Shown: piece by piece, positions 10,459-22,830 of the stretch
Position numbering within the stretch: position 1 is the first letter of the stretch
Layout of the letters: the number at the start of each line of letters is the position of its first letter
NCBI GenBank assembly: GCA_001792895.1
Contig: MARA01000005.1
Span: 1,798,001 to 1,862,000 of the forward strand
Length of the DNA: 64,000 bases
From: Lentinus brumalis
Taxonomy: Eukaryota; Basidiomycota; Agaricomycetes; Polyporales; Polyporaceae
Reading direction: 5' to 3'
Notes under the pieces: model-generated
Told to the model about the DNA's origin: nothing
The model's database searches: none
The model's input: the letters and a program-made list of their open reading frames with translations, nothing else
Made by a program: the position numbers and the translations under genes

Positions 10459-13400
10459 ATGTCCATGGATATCTCGAAGCCCATCGCGTTCTGCGAGCAC
10501 CTCCAGCTCTCAGCAATTGGTATCCAGCCCGCGTCCATCTCCTTCCAGGTCTGTTTCCTCCCACTGCCCATGCGTCCTCGGCATGAAGCTCATCTTACTC
10601 GGCGCGCAATAGACTCTTACATTAGAGTCTGACCACTTCATCTGTGTCCGCGAGAAGGTGAACGACGCCAACCAAGTCGTCATCGTCGACCTCGCAGATG
10701 CCAACAATGTCCTCCGGAGACCAATCACCGCCGACGCGGCCATTATGCACCCCCACCAGAAGATCCTTGCCCTACGAGGTCCGTCGCGACCAGCTCTTGC
10801 CTCTGCCCGCTCGCTTACACTCCCTCAGCCGGTCGCACCCTCCAGGTCTTCAACATCGAGACGAAGCAGAAGGTCAAGTCCCATGTCAACAACGAGGACA
10901 TCGTCTTCTGGAAGTGGATTAACGACTCCACCCTTGGCCTCGTCACTGAGACTGCCGTTTACCACTGGTCTATCACCGACGCGACTTCACCGCCCCAGAA
11001 GATCTTCGACCGTCATCCAACCCTCGTCGGCGCGCAGATCATCAACTACCGCACAACGCCGGACGAGAAGTGGCTCGTTCTGGTCGGTATCTCCGGCAAC
11101 ACCACGAACCCGTCCGCGTTCAAGGTCAAGGGCTCCATTCAGCTCTACAGCCGCGAGCGGGGCGTCAGCCAGCCGATCGAGGGTCATGCTGCTGCGTTCG
11201 CCGAACTCAAATTGGACGGGCACCAGCACCCTACCAAGCTTTTCGCCTTCTCCGTTCGGACAGCGACGGGTGCGAAGGTACGTCTCCTAGTCTCTTATGC
11301 CGCGACCATTGACTTGACCTCGTCCCTCCTTCCCAGCTGCACATTGTCGAGATCGATCACCAAGCTCCCGACCCGCCCTTCACCAAGAAGGCCGTTGACG
11401 TCTACTTCCCACCAGAGGCCACGAATGATTTCCCCGTTGCGATGCAGGTGTCCAAGAAGCACGGTATCGTCTACCTCGTCACGAAATACGGTTTCATCCA
11501 TCTCTACGATCTCGAGTCTGGAGCATGCATCTACATGAACAGGATATCGGGTGAGACCATCTTCGTCACAGCTGAGCACGAGGGGTCGAACGGCATCATC
11601 GGTGTCAACAAGAAGGGCCAAGTTCTCAGTGTCAGTGTGGACGAGCAGACGGTCATTCCTTACATCCTCACCACTCTCAACAACACCGAGCTCGCGTTCA
11701 AGCTCGCAAGTCGCGCCAATCTGCCTGGTGCGGATGACCTCTACATCAAGCAGTACCAGCAGCTTTTCCAGAGCGGGCAATATGGAGAGGCCGCCAAGAT
11801 CGCCGCAAACTCCCCTCGGGTATGTGGACCTACGTGCGCTGTGTAAGCTGTTATTGATTTTGACTTACCAGGGTATCCTCCGCACGGCTCAAGTCATCGA
11901 GTCGTTCAAGCAGGCGCCTTCACCGCCCGGCGGGTTGTCCCCCATCCTGCAGTACTTCGGCATCCTGCTTGAGAAGGGCGAGCTCAACCAGCTCGAATCT
12001 TTGGAGCTTGCGCGCCCTGTTTTGCAGCAAGGTCGCAAGCAGTTGCTCGAGAAGTGGCTGAAGGAGAACAAGCTGACTTGCAGCGAGGAGCTCGGCGATG
12101 TTGTTCGTCCGTTCGACATGACCCTCGCGCTCTCCGTCTACCTCCGCGCCAATGTCCCGAACAAGGTCATCGCTTGCTTCGCTGAGACCGGCCAGACGGA
12201 GAAGATCGTGTTGTACGCGAAGAAGACCGGCTACACTCCCGACTACGTCAGTCTCCTGCAACACATCATGCGCGTCAACCCCGAGAAGGGCGCCGAGTTT
12301 GCGACGCAGCTAGTCAAGGACGAGGCGGGCCCACTCGTTGACGTGGAGCGGGTCGTCGACATCTTCATGTCGCAGAACATGATCCAGCCCGCGACGTCCT
12401 TCCTCTTGGAGGCGCTCAAGGATAACAAGCCCGAGCAGGCGCATCTGCAGACTCGTCTGCTCGAGATGAACTTGCTTCACGCTCCTCAGGTCGCGGATGC
12501 GATCCTCGTCAACCAGATCCTGACGCATTTCGATCGACCTCGTATTGCTAACCTTTGCGAGAAGGCCGGTCTCATGCAGCGGGTATGTTCATTGAATGCC
12601 ACGTGCTCGTATGCAATCTCACGTCTCGATAGGCTTTGGAGCTTTACGAGGATCTTGCGGACATCAAGCGCGTCATCGTTCACGCGACTGCGTTCCCTAT
12701 TGATGTACGTGCCCTTGAGACATCGTGAACAGAGCCCGAGTCTGACACTGCCTTCCAGTGGCTTGTTGACTACTTCAGCCGCCTCACTACGGAGCAGTCG
12801 TTTGCTTGCATGCAGGAGATGCTCCGGGTCAACATCCGCCAGAACCTCCAGATTGTAGTCCAGATCGCGACGAAGTACTCGGACATCCTCGGCGCAGTCA
12901 AGCTGATCGAAATGTTTGAGTCGTTCAAGACGTACGAAGGTCTCTACTACTACCTCGGCTCGATCGTCAACTTGTCCACGGACCCGGAGGTGCACTTCAA
13001 GTACATCCAGGCGGCGACACGTACCGGCCAGATCCGCGAGGTCGAGCGTATATGCCGAGAGAGCAACTACTACAACCCCGAGAAGGTCAAGAACTTCCTC
13101 AAGGAGGCCAAACTCTCGGACCAGCTGCCGCTCATCATCGTCTGCGACCGGTTCGACTTCGTCCACGATCTCGTCCTGTACCTCTACCAGCGCGGCCTTA
13201 CGAACTTCATCGAGGTCTACGTTACTCGCGTCAACTCCGTTCGCACGCCCCAGGTCATTGGCGGCTTGCTCGACGTTGACTGCGACGAGAACACGATCAA
13301 GTCTTTGCTCGCGTCTGTACCCGGCAACTTCCCCATCGACGAACTCGTCAACGAGGTCGAGAACCGCAACCGATTAAAGCTCATCCTGCCATGGCTCGAG

Positions 13401-16400
13401 GCCCGTGTCCAGCAAGGCAGCCAGGATCCAGCTGTCTTCAACGCGTTGGCAAAGATCTACATCGATTCGAACAACAACCCGGAGCAGTTCCTCAAGGAGA
13501 ACAACGTGAGTATCTATTGCATGTATTCATGGTGGCCCACCACTGACGCTTCGTGACGTAGCTCTACGAGCCGCTCGTGGTCGGCAAGTTCTGCGAGGCC
13601 CGCGATCCCTACCTCGCCTATATTGCGTACGCAAAGGGCTTCTGCGACGATGAGCTCATTCACATCACCAACGAGAACGCGATGTTCAAGCAGCAGGCTC
13701 GCTACCTCGTCCGCCGTCGTCAGCTCGACCTCTGGGCTCAGGTCCTCCGCCCCGACAACACTTACCGTCGGCAGCTCATCGACCAGATCATAGCGACCGC
13801 GTTGCCTGAGAGCACCGACCCGGACGATGTTTCCACAACCGTCAAGGCCTTCCTCACTGCAGACCTGCCGCTGGAGCTCATCGAGCTGCTCGAGAAGATC
13901 ATCCTTGAGCCCTCGCCCTTCAACGACAACCGCAACCTGCAGAACCTGCTCATGCTCACGGCCATCCGTGCGGACAAGGGCAAGGTCATCGGCTATATCG
14001 ACAAGCTCCAGAACTACGATACGGCCGAGATCCCCAAGATCGCCATCGAGCACAGCTTGTACGAGGAGGCGTTCCTCATCTACAAGAAGTACGAGCAGCA
14101 CGCAGAGGCGATCAACGTCCTCGTCGAGCACATCGTGTCGCTGGATCGTGGTGTCGACTACGCGAACAAGGTCAACAAGCCAGAGGTCTGGAGCCGCCTT
14201 GCCAAGGCTCAGCTCGACGGTCTCCGCATCAAGGATGCGATCGGTACGTGCAGCTCATACCAACCCTCAGCTGGGTGGCTCACTCACGCGCCTCTCAGAC
14301 TCGTACATCAAGGCGGAGGACCCCTCGAACTACGCGGAGGTCATCGAGATCGCAGGTCGCGCCGGCAAGTACGACGACCTCGTCCGCTACCTCCAGATGG
14401 CCCGCAAGTCGCTCCGCGAGCCGAAGATCGACACTGAGCTCGCCTACGCCTATGCCAAGACGGATCGTCTGCACGACATGGAGGACTTCCTGGCGATGAC
14501 CAACGTCGCGGACGTCCTCGAGATCGGCGAGAAGTGCTTCGAGGACGAGCTCTACCAGGCTGCGAAGATCCTCTTCACGAGCATCTCCAACTGGGCACGG
14601 CTGGCGACTACGCTCATCTACCTTGGCGAGAACCAGGGCGCCGTCGAGAGCGCGCGTAAGGCGGGCAACACTCAGTATGTGATGTGGCTTGTTATTCGTC
14701 CGCTTGACCTCTCATGGTGCTTCTCAGGGTCTGGAAACAGGTCCATGCTGCTTGCGTGGAGAAGGGCGAGTTCCGCCTGGTGGGTGTTCCGTGAAGTGAC
14801 TTCAGGCTGCAACTAACATCCTCTCCAGGCTCAAATTTGCGGTCTTAACATCATTGTGCATGCGGTAAGTCGAAAGTGCAACGGTCGTTCATAAGAGTTG
14901 GTTACTAATATTCTATGCAGGAGGAGCTTCCTGCTCTCGTCCAATCATATGAGCGTCGCGGACACTTCGACGAGGTTCTGTCCCTTCTCGAGGCCGGCTT
15001 GAGCTTGGAGCGTGCGCACGTATGTACTGTCCTCAGAGCCTCGCGTACTTCGCCGTTGACTGTCTGTCCAGATGGGTATCTTCACAGAGCTTGCGATCCT
15101 GTACAGCAAGTACCGCCCCGGGAAGCGTAAGTGTATGCCTGTCCGCCAATGGACATGTGTTGACACAGTATCACAGTTATGGAGCACCTCAAGCTCTTCG
15201 TTTCTCGCATCAACATCCCCAAGGTCATCAAGGCTGCTGAGCGTGCACACCTGTGGCCCGAGCTCGTCTTCTTGTACATCAAGTATGATGAGTTCGACAA
15301 TGCGGCGCTCGCGATGATCGAGCGGTCAGCGGACGCATGGGAACACAACCAGTTCAAGGATGTTGTTGTTCGGGTGGCGAACGTCGAGATGTATGTTCCA
15401 CTGTGTCCTCCCGGAGATAGCTACTGACCACCGTGCACAGCTACTACAAGGCGCTCACGTTCTACCTGCAGGAGCAGCCAACATTGCTCACGGACTTGCT
15501 GTCGGTCATGATCCCTCGTATTGATCACGGGCGTGTCGTACGGATGTTCCAGCAGATCGACCACATCCCCCTCATCCGGTCATATCTCATCGCGGTGCAA
15601 CACGTACGTTCCTCTACTTCGACCACGTACGGACTGGTACCTATCACTGACCCCCGTGACTACAGCTCAACATCGAGGCTGTCAACGATGCCTACAACAC
15701 CCTGCTCATCGAGGAAGAGGACTACAAGACACTGCGGGACTCAATCGATAGCTTCGACAACTTCAACAACCTGAAGCTGGCCCGCGAGCTTGAGAAGCAC
15801 GAACTTCTTGAGTTCCGCAGACTGGCTGCGCATCTTTACAAGGTTCGTCCGATTACATCATTGTGTGCACGTACCTGGCTTCTGACACGGAATTCGCAGA
15901 AAAACGGCAAGTGGGACGAGTCAATCGCGTTGTCTAAGCAGGACAAGCTCTACAAGGACGCGATCATCACCGCCGCATCATCAGCTCAGGTGGAGATCGC
16001 AGAGGACCTGCTCTCGTACTTTGTCGATATCGGCAACAAGGAGTGCTTCGCGGCCACGCTGTACTGCTGCTTCGACCTCCTGCGCGCAGATGTCGTCGAG
16101 GAGCTGTCATGGCAACACGGTCTCAACGACTTCTACATGCCGTACAAAATCCAGCGGACACGATCGCTCGTCGAGAAGGTGCGTCCTATTGCTTCCTTCG
16201 CATTATGTCCAATGACGTGCTGACGTTCGCGCAAATTGCATACAGGTCGCAACGCTGGAGAAGGAGGTCAAGGAGCGGGCAAAGAAGGACACCGAGAAGG
16301 AGCAGAAGGAGGCCGAGGTTCCTCTCATCGAGCCTGGCTTCGGTGGCCGGTTGATGCTCACGCAGGGCAACGGGTTCCCTGGGCAGGCTCCTCCGCCGCC

Positions 16401-16464
16401 GATGATGCCCAACGGCACTGGCTTTGGCATTCCTCCTGCGATGACGGGCTTTGGCGGATTCTGA
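10459..16464 (+). CDS. CHC1: clathrin heavy chain
   Basis: Structural leg of the clathrin triskelion that coats vesicles at the plasma membrane and trans-Golgi/endosomes. After removing about 17 short introns the product is roughly 1,680 residues, the usual family length. It opens [17 protein letters not shown]; the N-terminal seven-bladed propeller includes [28 protein letters not shown] and [15 protein letters not shown]. The linker and alpha-zigzag repeats follow ([28 protein letters not shown], then seven clathrin heavy-chain repeats to about 15.9 kb), and the C-terminal hub ends in a Pro/Gly/Met-rich tail, AMTGFGGF. Intron 1 is 10549-10612. No frame break is needed anywhere in about 5 kb of coding sequence, a useful contrast to several other genes here. 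Divergent from the FAR-17a-like gene. Confidence 0.98.
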
Positions 16465-17259
16465 TACGACCTCGGCGGATAAGTAGTTGTATATTCGGAC
16501 TTCCTCCTAATGCGTGCATACATTTTTTAGCTCTCGGTAATACCATTTTCTATCTGCAGACATTTCCATTGGTCGATTGTGAAGTCGCCCAACGACGGTT
16601 CTTGGCGGCGCGGCCGCTTCAGAGCGTTCAATCCCTTGTACGAAGCTACTGACACTGGCGACACTGGCGCGTTTGGGGGTTGAGTTGCGCGCCTCCGTCA
16701 GTATCATCACCAAAATTCAACCGCAAACCTCAATCATTTCGCGCAGGTGACCCAACGACCCAACAACGATGCTAAGACGCTCAGACGTTTTGCGAGATGT
16801 ACCCGATAACCACGTGTGCTTTGCCCTTGGACGAGAAAGCTGAAAGGCCAATATTAATGCGTCGTCCCAGCAGGAGGCGACGAAGGAAAGGAGAGTCTTG
16901 ATCTGCGCTGCGTGCACACATGGGTAGGTATGGAGGTGGCGGACTAGAGTACTTGCTGGTGATTTGAGTGCGTTTCTCCCGCTCTAGACTTATGCCAGTA
17001 CGTACGCGCAGGAGAGTACGTTCATGAACAAATATGGCGAATCTTACAGTTACAGGACATCTCGGAGTCTAACTCCTGCCCAATCTACACAGGTAGCGGA
17101 TGAAGAGGCACACTACTTTCTCTGATCAGTCTGCTTGAGCTCCTCACTCTTCTGGCTCTTCTGGGCTACGCTCGGCGGTGCCATTGAGTGATTCTTGATA
17201 CCCGGTCCTCATAGGACGCACGCTCCAGGTCATCGTCAAGCTTGCGGATATCCAGACAA
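16465..17259. other. intergenic after clathrin
   Basis: About 800 bp between the clathrin stop and the broken kinase copy. No convincing coding segment, repeat or RNA gene is visible; the first part should be the clathrin 3' UTR. Confidence 0.4.
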
Positions 17260-18230
17260 GTCACGCTACCCCGACGGCTCGTGGCACCTCGAAGGGATGC
17301 TCAACGAGCGCGATACTTACTTCGAGAGCAGTCACGCTCTTCGCGACTCTGGACGTCTGCATGACCTCCGGAGCACTCATCAACCGTAGATAGACTTGGT
17401 GGGCTTGGTCCGTGACGATGCTCAGCTCAGCCCGAGCAGCTCGTCGTCTTCTAGCGGAACAGTCGGGTACCAAGTCGACGTCGGACACCAGGAACACGAG
17501 GGACCAAGTGTACGCGGCCATGAACCCGAGGACGGGGGGTCGCCCGGTCCACGCGGCAAGTACTCTCCGTCGCCGCGGGATCATACTCAGAGTCGAAGTG
17601 ATATGCCTCCTGCGGCAGGTCTACGTTGGCAGCCTTCAGAAGCTGGCCCGAGCTATCAAGGGGATCGTACAACGGGTCGTCCGGTAGGTCTGGTACCTGA
17701 ATGTAGGTACGGAACCGGTCCCTCCATTGAACGGGCGTAGTCGGGTTCCTCGGTGTATGTCAGGTTGACTGAACAGAGAGAGCTCCCCGGACAGGTACGC
17801 GCCAGACGAGAAAACAAATGTCGCTGTATGCGAGATTCCCAGGGAAGGCGATCAACCACTAGAGCCAGGAGGGTATAGGACAATGCTTCCATGTCGTCTC
17901 TACGGGAGGATTGCGACTTGTGAGCATAGTTCGACAGTGGATCGATGACATACTGACAACGATGTAGATGTCCATTAAGGCTGATAAAGAGCCGGGTTCC
18001 TACGGTGTGCAGCGTTCCCTTGTCGGGAAGATGCGCAGACGTGTCGAGGTTCCTGTAAGGTCGACACAGACCGAAGTCGATGAAAAGTTGCTCGACATCC
18101 TCCGGAGCGAGCATGAGGTTCCCGGGAAGTCGACTCGTGGTGCAGGTCAGAGCCGGGTGCACCAGAGAAAGCAGTGCAAACCACGGCCAGGAGACATTCA
18201 GCCAAATTTAGCCACTCCGTAAGCAAGAAC
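17260..18230 (-). pseudogene. degenerate CK1-like kinase copy
   Basis: Minus-strand relic closely related to the kinase at 4.5-6.0 kb. Preserved blocks: PGNLMLAPED before FIDFGLCRPYRN, SAHLPDKGT, then SSRRDDMEALSYTLLALV and DRLPWE, and PDYAR. The reading frame then breaks near 17727: the continuation WRDRFRTYIQVPDLPDD is in another frame. A later block (about 17450-17410) resembling LEDDELLG of the intact kinase tail is in yet another frame. At about 18125-18140 the catalytic-loop bases can be recognised (a CAC-CACGA-GTC-GAC tract) but small deletions split the His-Asp part from PGNLML, so no frame encodes a full loop. No N-lobe was found upstream. These lesions make a functional kinase unlikely. 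Whether every indel is real is uncertain, because other genes in the window show possible base-call losses. Confidence 0.75.
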
Positions 18231-18781
18231 GTCCTAGGCTTGTTACTTTCGTTCTACAGCGGTAGACCGGCAGTAAGATATGGATCTCTCCACGTACGAT
18301 GAGACATGGGTCGGACTGAGACGTCGTGACATGTTACGGCCTGCCCACCGAACGCGATGGTGTAACACGACATGCACATTCATTCATACATACATAGCAC
18401 AGAGCAGCTGTTCGTACAGGTCGTACCGTGAGTAGATTTACAACAACAGAAGAGAACTACAGCTACACCGGTAACCGTACAGTATTGCGCGCGCCTGGCG
18501 AAAACAGAAGCTTCCCGTCGATCCACATCCTGTTATAAGTTAGCAAGTGATTAGACTTCAGTCTCAGTAGCCCTTCGAGAACAGATCGAAACGTCCGTCG
18601 ATCGTGAACCTGGGGCAGATCACACTTGGCGACACAACCAAGGTTCTCCCCGCGTGCCATCCGAGCTCACAGCTGTTTGCGCTCGTTCTCGCTTTCAGGC
18701 GACCCTTGGAGGCTGAGGGCGAGCGGCGTGACAGGATCGAGGGGCGGCAGCTGGCTTGGCAACGTCCTCGTACTGCGGATG
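18231..18781. other. intergenic between kinase relic and membrane protein
   Basis: About 550 bp, AT-richer than its surroundings around 18365-18560, with no recognisable gene. A minus-strand frame to about 18667 could be an alternative last exon of the adjacent membrane-protein gene. Confidence 0.35.
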
Positions 18782-18869
18782 CTATTTGACCGGCTTCGCG
18801 TTTGGTCCCGGAGGTGCGACTGTTGCGACGACAGCGAGGTGCGCGACCCACTGGCGAGAGACTTCCACG

Positions 18870-20480
18870 TCACCGCCGGAGGATGTGGCGCGCCCATGCC
18901 TGGCGGGCGCGCATGTTGACTCGTATGACTCGTGGATACAGACAGTCGCGGGCCGACGGTGGCGAGAGCGGGGAGAGCGGATTCGGAGGGGGTGTGGTGA
19001 ACGTGGGCCCGTCTCTGTACGATGGCGGAGGATTGTAGACCATGGCATGGCGGTGGCTCGAGGGACCCGGGCCTGCCTCGCGGACCTCGGGGACTTGCTG
19101 GGCGTTGGAGGAGCGGAGGTAAGCGCGCCCGATGGGGCTATCTTCGCGAGCGGAGTGCGAGCAGGGCTGGCGGTGCCGGACATCGCTCGTGCTCAAGCGT
19201 CGGAACGCCTCTGTCGGACGCACCATGACATCCACTTCGGGAGCGGGCGAGGGCGTCGATCCCGACATGGGCACCGAGACAGAGCTCGGGCGGGAGCGTG
19301 TGCGCGGCGGTGGCGATGTGGTGATGGACGGGTACCGCTGGGAGCCCGCGCCCGGGTTTGATGAGGACGAGGAGCTCCCTGATCTGAGCACACTCGTTTG
19401 GAATGCGGCGGTGAGCGGGAGGGCGACGCTGGGGCCTGTGGACGAGCGTGGGCGGAAGGGCAGTGCATTGGGCGCGGACTGGCGCCCGGTGAGGCTCGGA
19501 CGGCGTTTCGACCACCGTGCATCGGACTGGTCGGGGGACGCAGGGGGAGAGGGCAGCTGCAGCGAGCGTGTCTCCGCGTACTCGTCTGCATCTCCGTCCT
19601 CGGGGACAGGTTCCATGCCGGGGCCCCTGCGGGGAATCGATGGCGCATAGCTGCTGCTCCGCGGGAGGCTGCTCGTGCTTGCTGTCTGTGGACTGACGGG
19701 GCTGAGAGGGTTGTAGGGTGTGGCGGGGACTCCTGGGGCATGCGCGCCGGGGGGTGGGGCATAGAAGGGCATACTCGGGCCTGAACCGTAGCGAGACGGG
19801 CTCGGGCTCGAGTCAGGAGGGGATATGGGAGTTATAGGGAGGGAGGCGCGGCGCGAGGGGACGGCTGGCGATCCGCGTTTGCGCGGGAGGCCCGGTGGTG
19901 TCGGACTGCGCTGGAGAGAAGGCAATGAGGAGCGCGCTTCGTCCTCGACGGCCCCCGCAGTGCCATAGCTGCTCTTGGTGCTCTTGCTCATGGTCCGATG
20001 GGATGTCTGCGCACGATCAGTCTGGAGAGAAGCCTGGTCCGCGGGATCGGGAATGCCGCGATGGAGATGGAGATGGGAGTGGGGATGGGCGAGCTCGTCC
20101 GAGCCTGGGTCTGTGCTGGAGGAGGGGCTGTTTGCGCCAGATCGCAGGTCAGATCAGGTAAGAGCAGAGATGGGCCTGAGGGGGTCAAGTATGAGAGGCT
20201 CAAGGAGCGGCTTCCCATCGGGACCGGGGAACATCTTTTGATGGAGGAAGGATGGACGCCGGGATGGCAGATACATCTTGTCCTCGATGTCGCTCGTGCG
20301 GGCCTTTCTGTAGCTGTGGTTGTTGCTACTCCTGGGGAGAATGGGCTCGCGGAGGCGGACACTTCGGCGTACGAGGGGAACGACTACTACTACGACTATG
20401 GCGACGAAGCAGAGCCCGCCCAGGACGCCTAGGACGACGCCGACGTTGGCCTGCTGCTGGGCCGGTGGGGCTGAGGAAGA
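18870..20480 (-). CDS. single-pass membrane protein with long Ser/Pro-rich tail
   Basis: The exon from 20480 downwards encodes SSAPPAQQQANVG, then the transmembrane segment GVVLGVLGGLCFVAIVVVVV, a positive flank (VRRSVRLRE), SDIEDKMYLPSRRPSF and a short Pro/Leu stretch. The frame then stops near 20140. From 19991 to 18870 a separate frame beginning MSKSTKSSYGTAG runs about 370 residues of Ser/Pro/Arg-rich, probably cytoplasmic sequence. The link between the two is unresolved (intron or base loss). An exon ending AACSNCADD at about 20560 splices plausibly into SSSAPP and would be extracellular, but the true start was not found. The 3' end may splice near 18940 to a stop at 18782. Such one-helix proteins with disordered tails are common in agaricomycetes and have no assigned function. 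Confidence 0.5.
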
Positions 20481-20564
20481 CTGGCACGCAACAGAGACAT
20501 GATTAGCGCACGAGGGTTCTGTGACACCGAAGAAGATCGCTGCTCACATCATCTGCACAGTTCG

Positions 20565-21590
20565 AGCAGGCCGCGGGGGTGGCATATAGAACTAGAGCTG
20601 CTCGTTGGGTGGGAAGGAGACGTGTGCGGTCGCGCGGCCGCGAAAGCATTTCCTGATATACGGGAGCTCGTCCATGACGAACACTGTGGATCTCGCGAAC
20701 TAACCAGCAGCGGAGCAGGCTCCATGGGATCCCAGCTGTGGATGGTGCGCTGGGAGAAGAACCCTCGTGTCTCACACAGCCCGCGTCCCAGCGTCTGCCC
20801 ACACCCGAAGATCGTCCAGCGCAGCGTCTGCCCCAGTGGGTGCATCTGTCTCAGGCGGTGTCCAACATCTTCTCCTCGCCGATGCGATCCAGATATCGTA
20901 CATCGACGCCCTTTGTGGCCATTCGCCGGTGGTCCGTGCCAAAGGTGGCCGTAGCTGCCGTTCAACAACACTCGGAGTGAATGGCTCCGGTCGGACGCTG
21001 AAGATGACCAAAGATGCTGGGACACCGGTTGCTTAGTCGCGCGCTTAGGTCTGCTACATATACAGGAGGTCATAGGTGTGCAGAGCAGCTTCTTCTACTA
21101 CAATTGAATCGCCCTGATGCGCAGATCCTACCGAAGGGGTTGTTCGACGTTGGGTTACGAAAGATCGGACTACCCGACGCAAGTCTTTGTTCGACTCTAC
21201 GTCGCCCAGGTCGTACTACCACTGGTTCTGCTGCACGCATCTAGGGGTCGAACGACCCTATCCCAATTAGTCGTGTGCCGTGTTCGAGCTTTGGATTTCC
21301 CGTGTCGTACAGACAATAATATCCTAAGAGGCATATTTGGGCATTTACGCAGTGAGGTGGCACTGAATGCCCGGGCTCTGGAGAGTTGGCCGCCGTGTCC
21401 GGCGGACGCCAAGCCAGCAGGTGATGGGATCACCGGCACCTGAGGCCTGAGGCGCCACGTGGACGGTCGTCATTGCATACTGAACTTCAGCGCTTCAGCA
21501 CTAGATCTTCGCCCTTTATTCCCCACATGTAACGTGTAACAAGTGCAAAATTTGTCGCAATATGCATCAGCCACAGTGCGAGAGATGGGT
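20565..21590. other. unresolved 5' region of membrane protein and intergenic
   Basis: The minus strand from about 21070 to 20560 has several open frames that could be extracellular-domain exons of the membrane protein, but none matched a family I know and no consistent splice path was found. From 21074 to 21590 nothing is seen. Confidence 0.3.
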
Positions 21591-21637
21591 CGCTAGAACC
21601 TCTCACATCTTACGCACATGCGTCTCCATCGCCGCAC

Positions 21638-22088
21638 CGCTGCATCCATGCGACACTTGCGGTACCGACCTGTCTGACAAGTTCGCAAAGGCATGAATTT
21701 AGTGTCGCAATGCTGAAGTGGTCCGTCACTTGTAGCGCGAGCGTGTCTGATAACTTCCGCACACCTGGCCTCGAGTGCCATACTGCTGCAGCTGTGCGAC
21801 ACTTGCGGTACCAACCTGTCTAACAGCTTTCGCACAGGCACATCTTTGGTGTCGTGCTGCTGTAGCAATGCGTAACATCCACCACTGACATGCCTGATAA
21901 CTTCCGCACGCCTAGTCTCAAGTGTCGCACTGCTGCAGCCGCGCGATACTTGCGGTACTGACAGGTACCGACCAGTCCAATAACTTCCGCAGAGGCGAAT
22001 CTTGAGTGTCGCACTTCTGTAGCTGTCCGTCAATTGCGCTACCGGTGTCTCTAATAAAGCCTTCCGTCTGACTGTCATGAGTGTCATG
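21638..22088. repeat. tandem repeat, six ~73-bp units
   Basis: Six diverged tandem units at about 21638-21710, 21711-21782, 21783-21856, 21857-21929, 21930-22013 and 22014-22088. Each starts with a C-T-G-C-T-G-like word (often CTGCAGC), contains a CTGATAACTTCCGCA-like centre and ends with AGTGTCGCA. Units 1, 3 and 5 share an ACTTGCGGTACC element that units 2 and 4 lack, so there is a higher-order period of about 146 bp. The block lies in a gene-poor interval; open frames across it are by-products of the period being close to a multiple of three. Confidence 0.8.
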
Positions 22089-22374
22089 AAGCCGCAGTGG
22101 TCCCGGGTCCGTCATGACTGCTACTAGAGGGGGCCGCACAGGTGCCGCACTGCTGAACATATCCTCTACTTATCAAAAAAGGTGCAGAGGATACAACTGT
22201 ACGTGCCCGAGATAACTTACGATGTCACAGTCGATGTGTGGAAGGTCATCGGAAGCGGCAGCCTGAGTGCGTCATGTGGCATACGCTCGTCATGTACTCA
22301 AGTGTAGCATAAACATGCCACTTGAGGCTGGTGGCACTTACAGGATCGTCACAATAATCTTACTGGACTTACGA

Positions 22375-22830
22375 ACCTCGCATCGTTGCAGGACTGTGTT
22401 AGTCGTCGAAGGATGCGCGGCGAAGACATTCCTCTGGGTACAGTGGCGGGTATAAGTATCGCATATGCGGCGCGCAGCTGAAGTAGTTAGATACTTACCG
22501 AAGGATGCGATAGACGTCTGTCTGCCTGCGAGACATAAGTGTCGGAGTCGGTATCGCACCGCTGCAGGAGTGCGCCAGTCGTCCAAGGGTGCGGAAGACG
22601 TTGCTGGGTATGCTGGAGGTAAGTGTCGCATATGTCGCGCAGCTGAAGCAGTCGGGAACTTACCGAGGGGTGCGACAGATGTCCGTCTGCCTGCGGAAGA
22701 TAGGTGTCGTAGTCGGTACCGTTGGCGTGACGCATGGGTGGAGAAGTGCGCAAGCTGCGGAGGGATGCGTAAGACAACTGTCTTTCCTCTCGCACAACTG
22801 CCGCACTGCGTGACCGACGACGGCAAGCGC
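22375..22830. repeat. second repeat block, ~170-bp units
   Basis: Two good and one partial copy. Landmarks: GCATCGTTGCAGGA (about 22380) and GCACCGCTGCAGGAG (about 22555) each followed by GTCGTC-AAGG-TGCG; GTATCGCATATG (about 22455) and GTGTCGCATATG (about 22625) each followed by CGCGCAGCTGAAG, a CTTACCGA-GG-TGCGA stretch and GTCTGCCTGCG. Period is about 170-175 bp. Words such as GTGTCGCA and GCTGCAG are shared with the 21.6-22.1 kb block, suggesting a common origin. No protein family was recognised. Confidence 0.6.

Noticed and set aside
11551..12858. 435-codon plus-strand frame overlapping clathrin
   Set aside because: Its first part is an out-of-frame shadow; from about 11875 it merges with the true clathrin exon. 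Not a separate gene.
12486..14131. Long antisense frames opposite clathrin
   Set aside because: High-GC, codon-biased coding DNA commonly leaves the opposite strand open; the Leu/Val/Glu-rich products have no family features.
21593..22160. Open frames through the tandem repeats
   Set aside because: Repetitive translations reflect a period near a multiple of three; no start or splice context and no known family.
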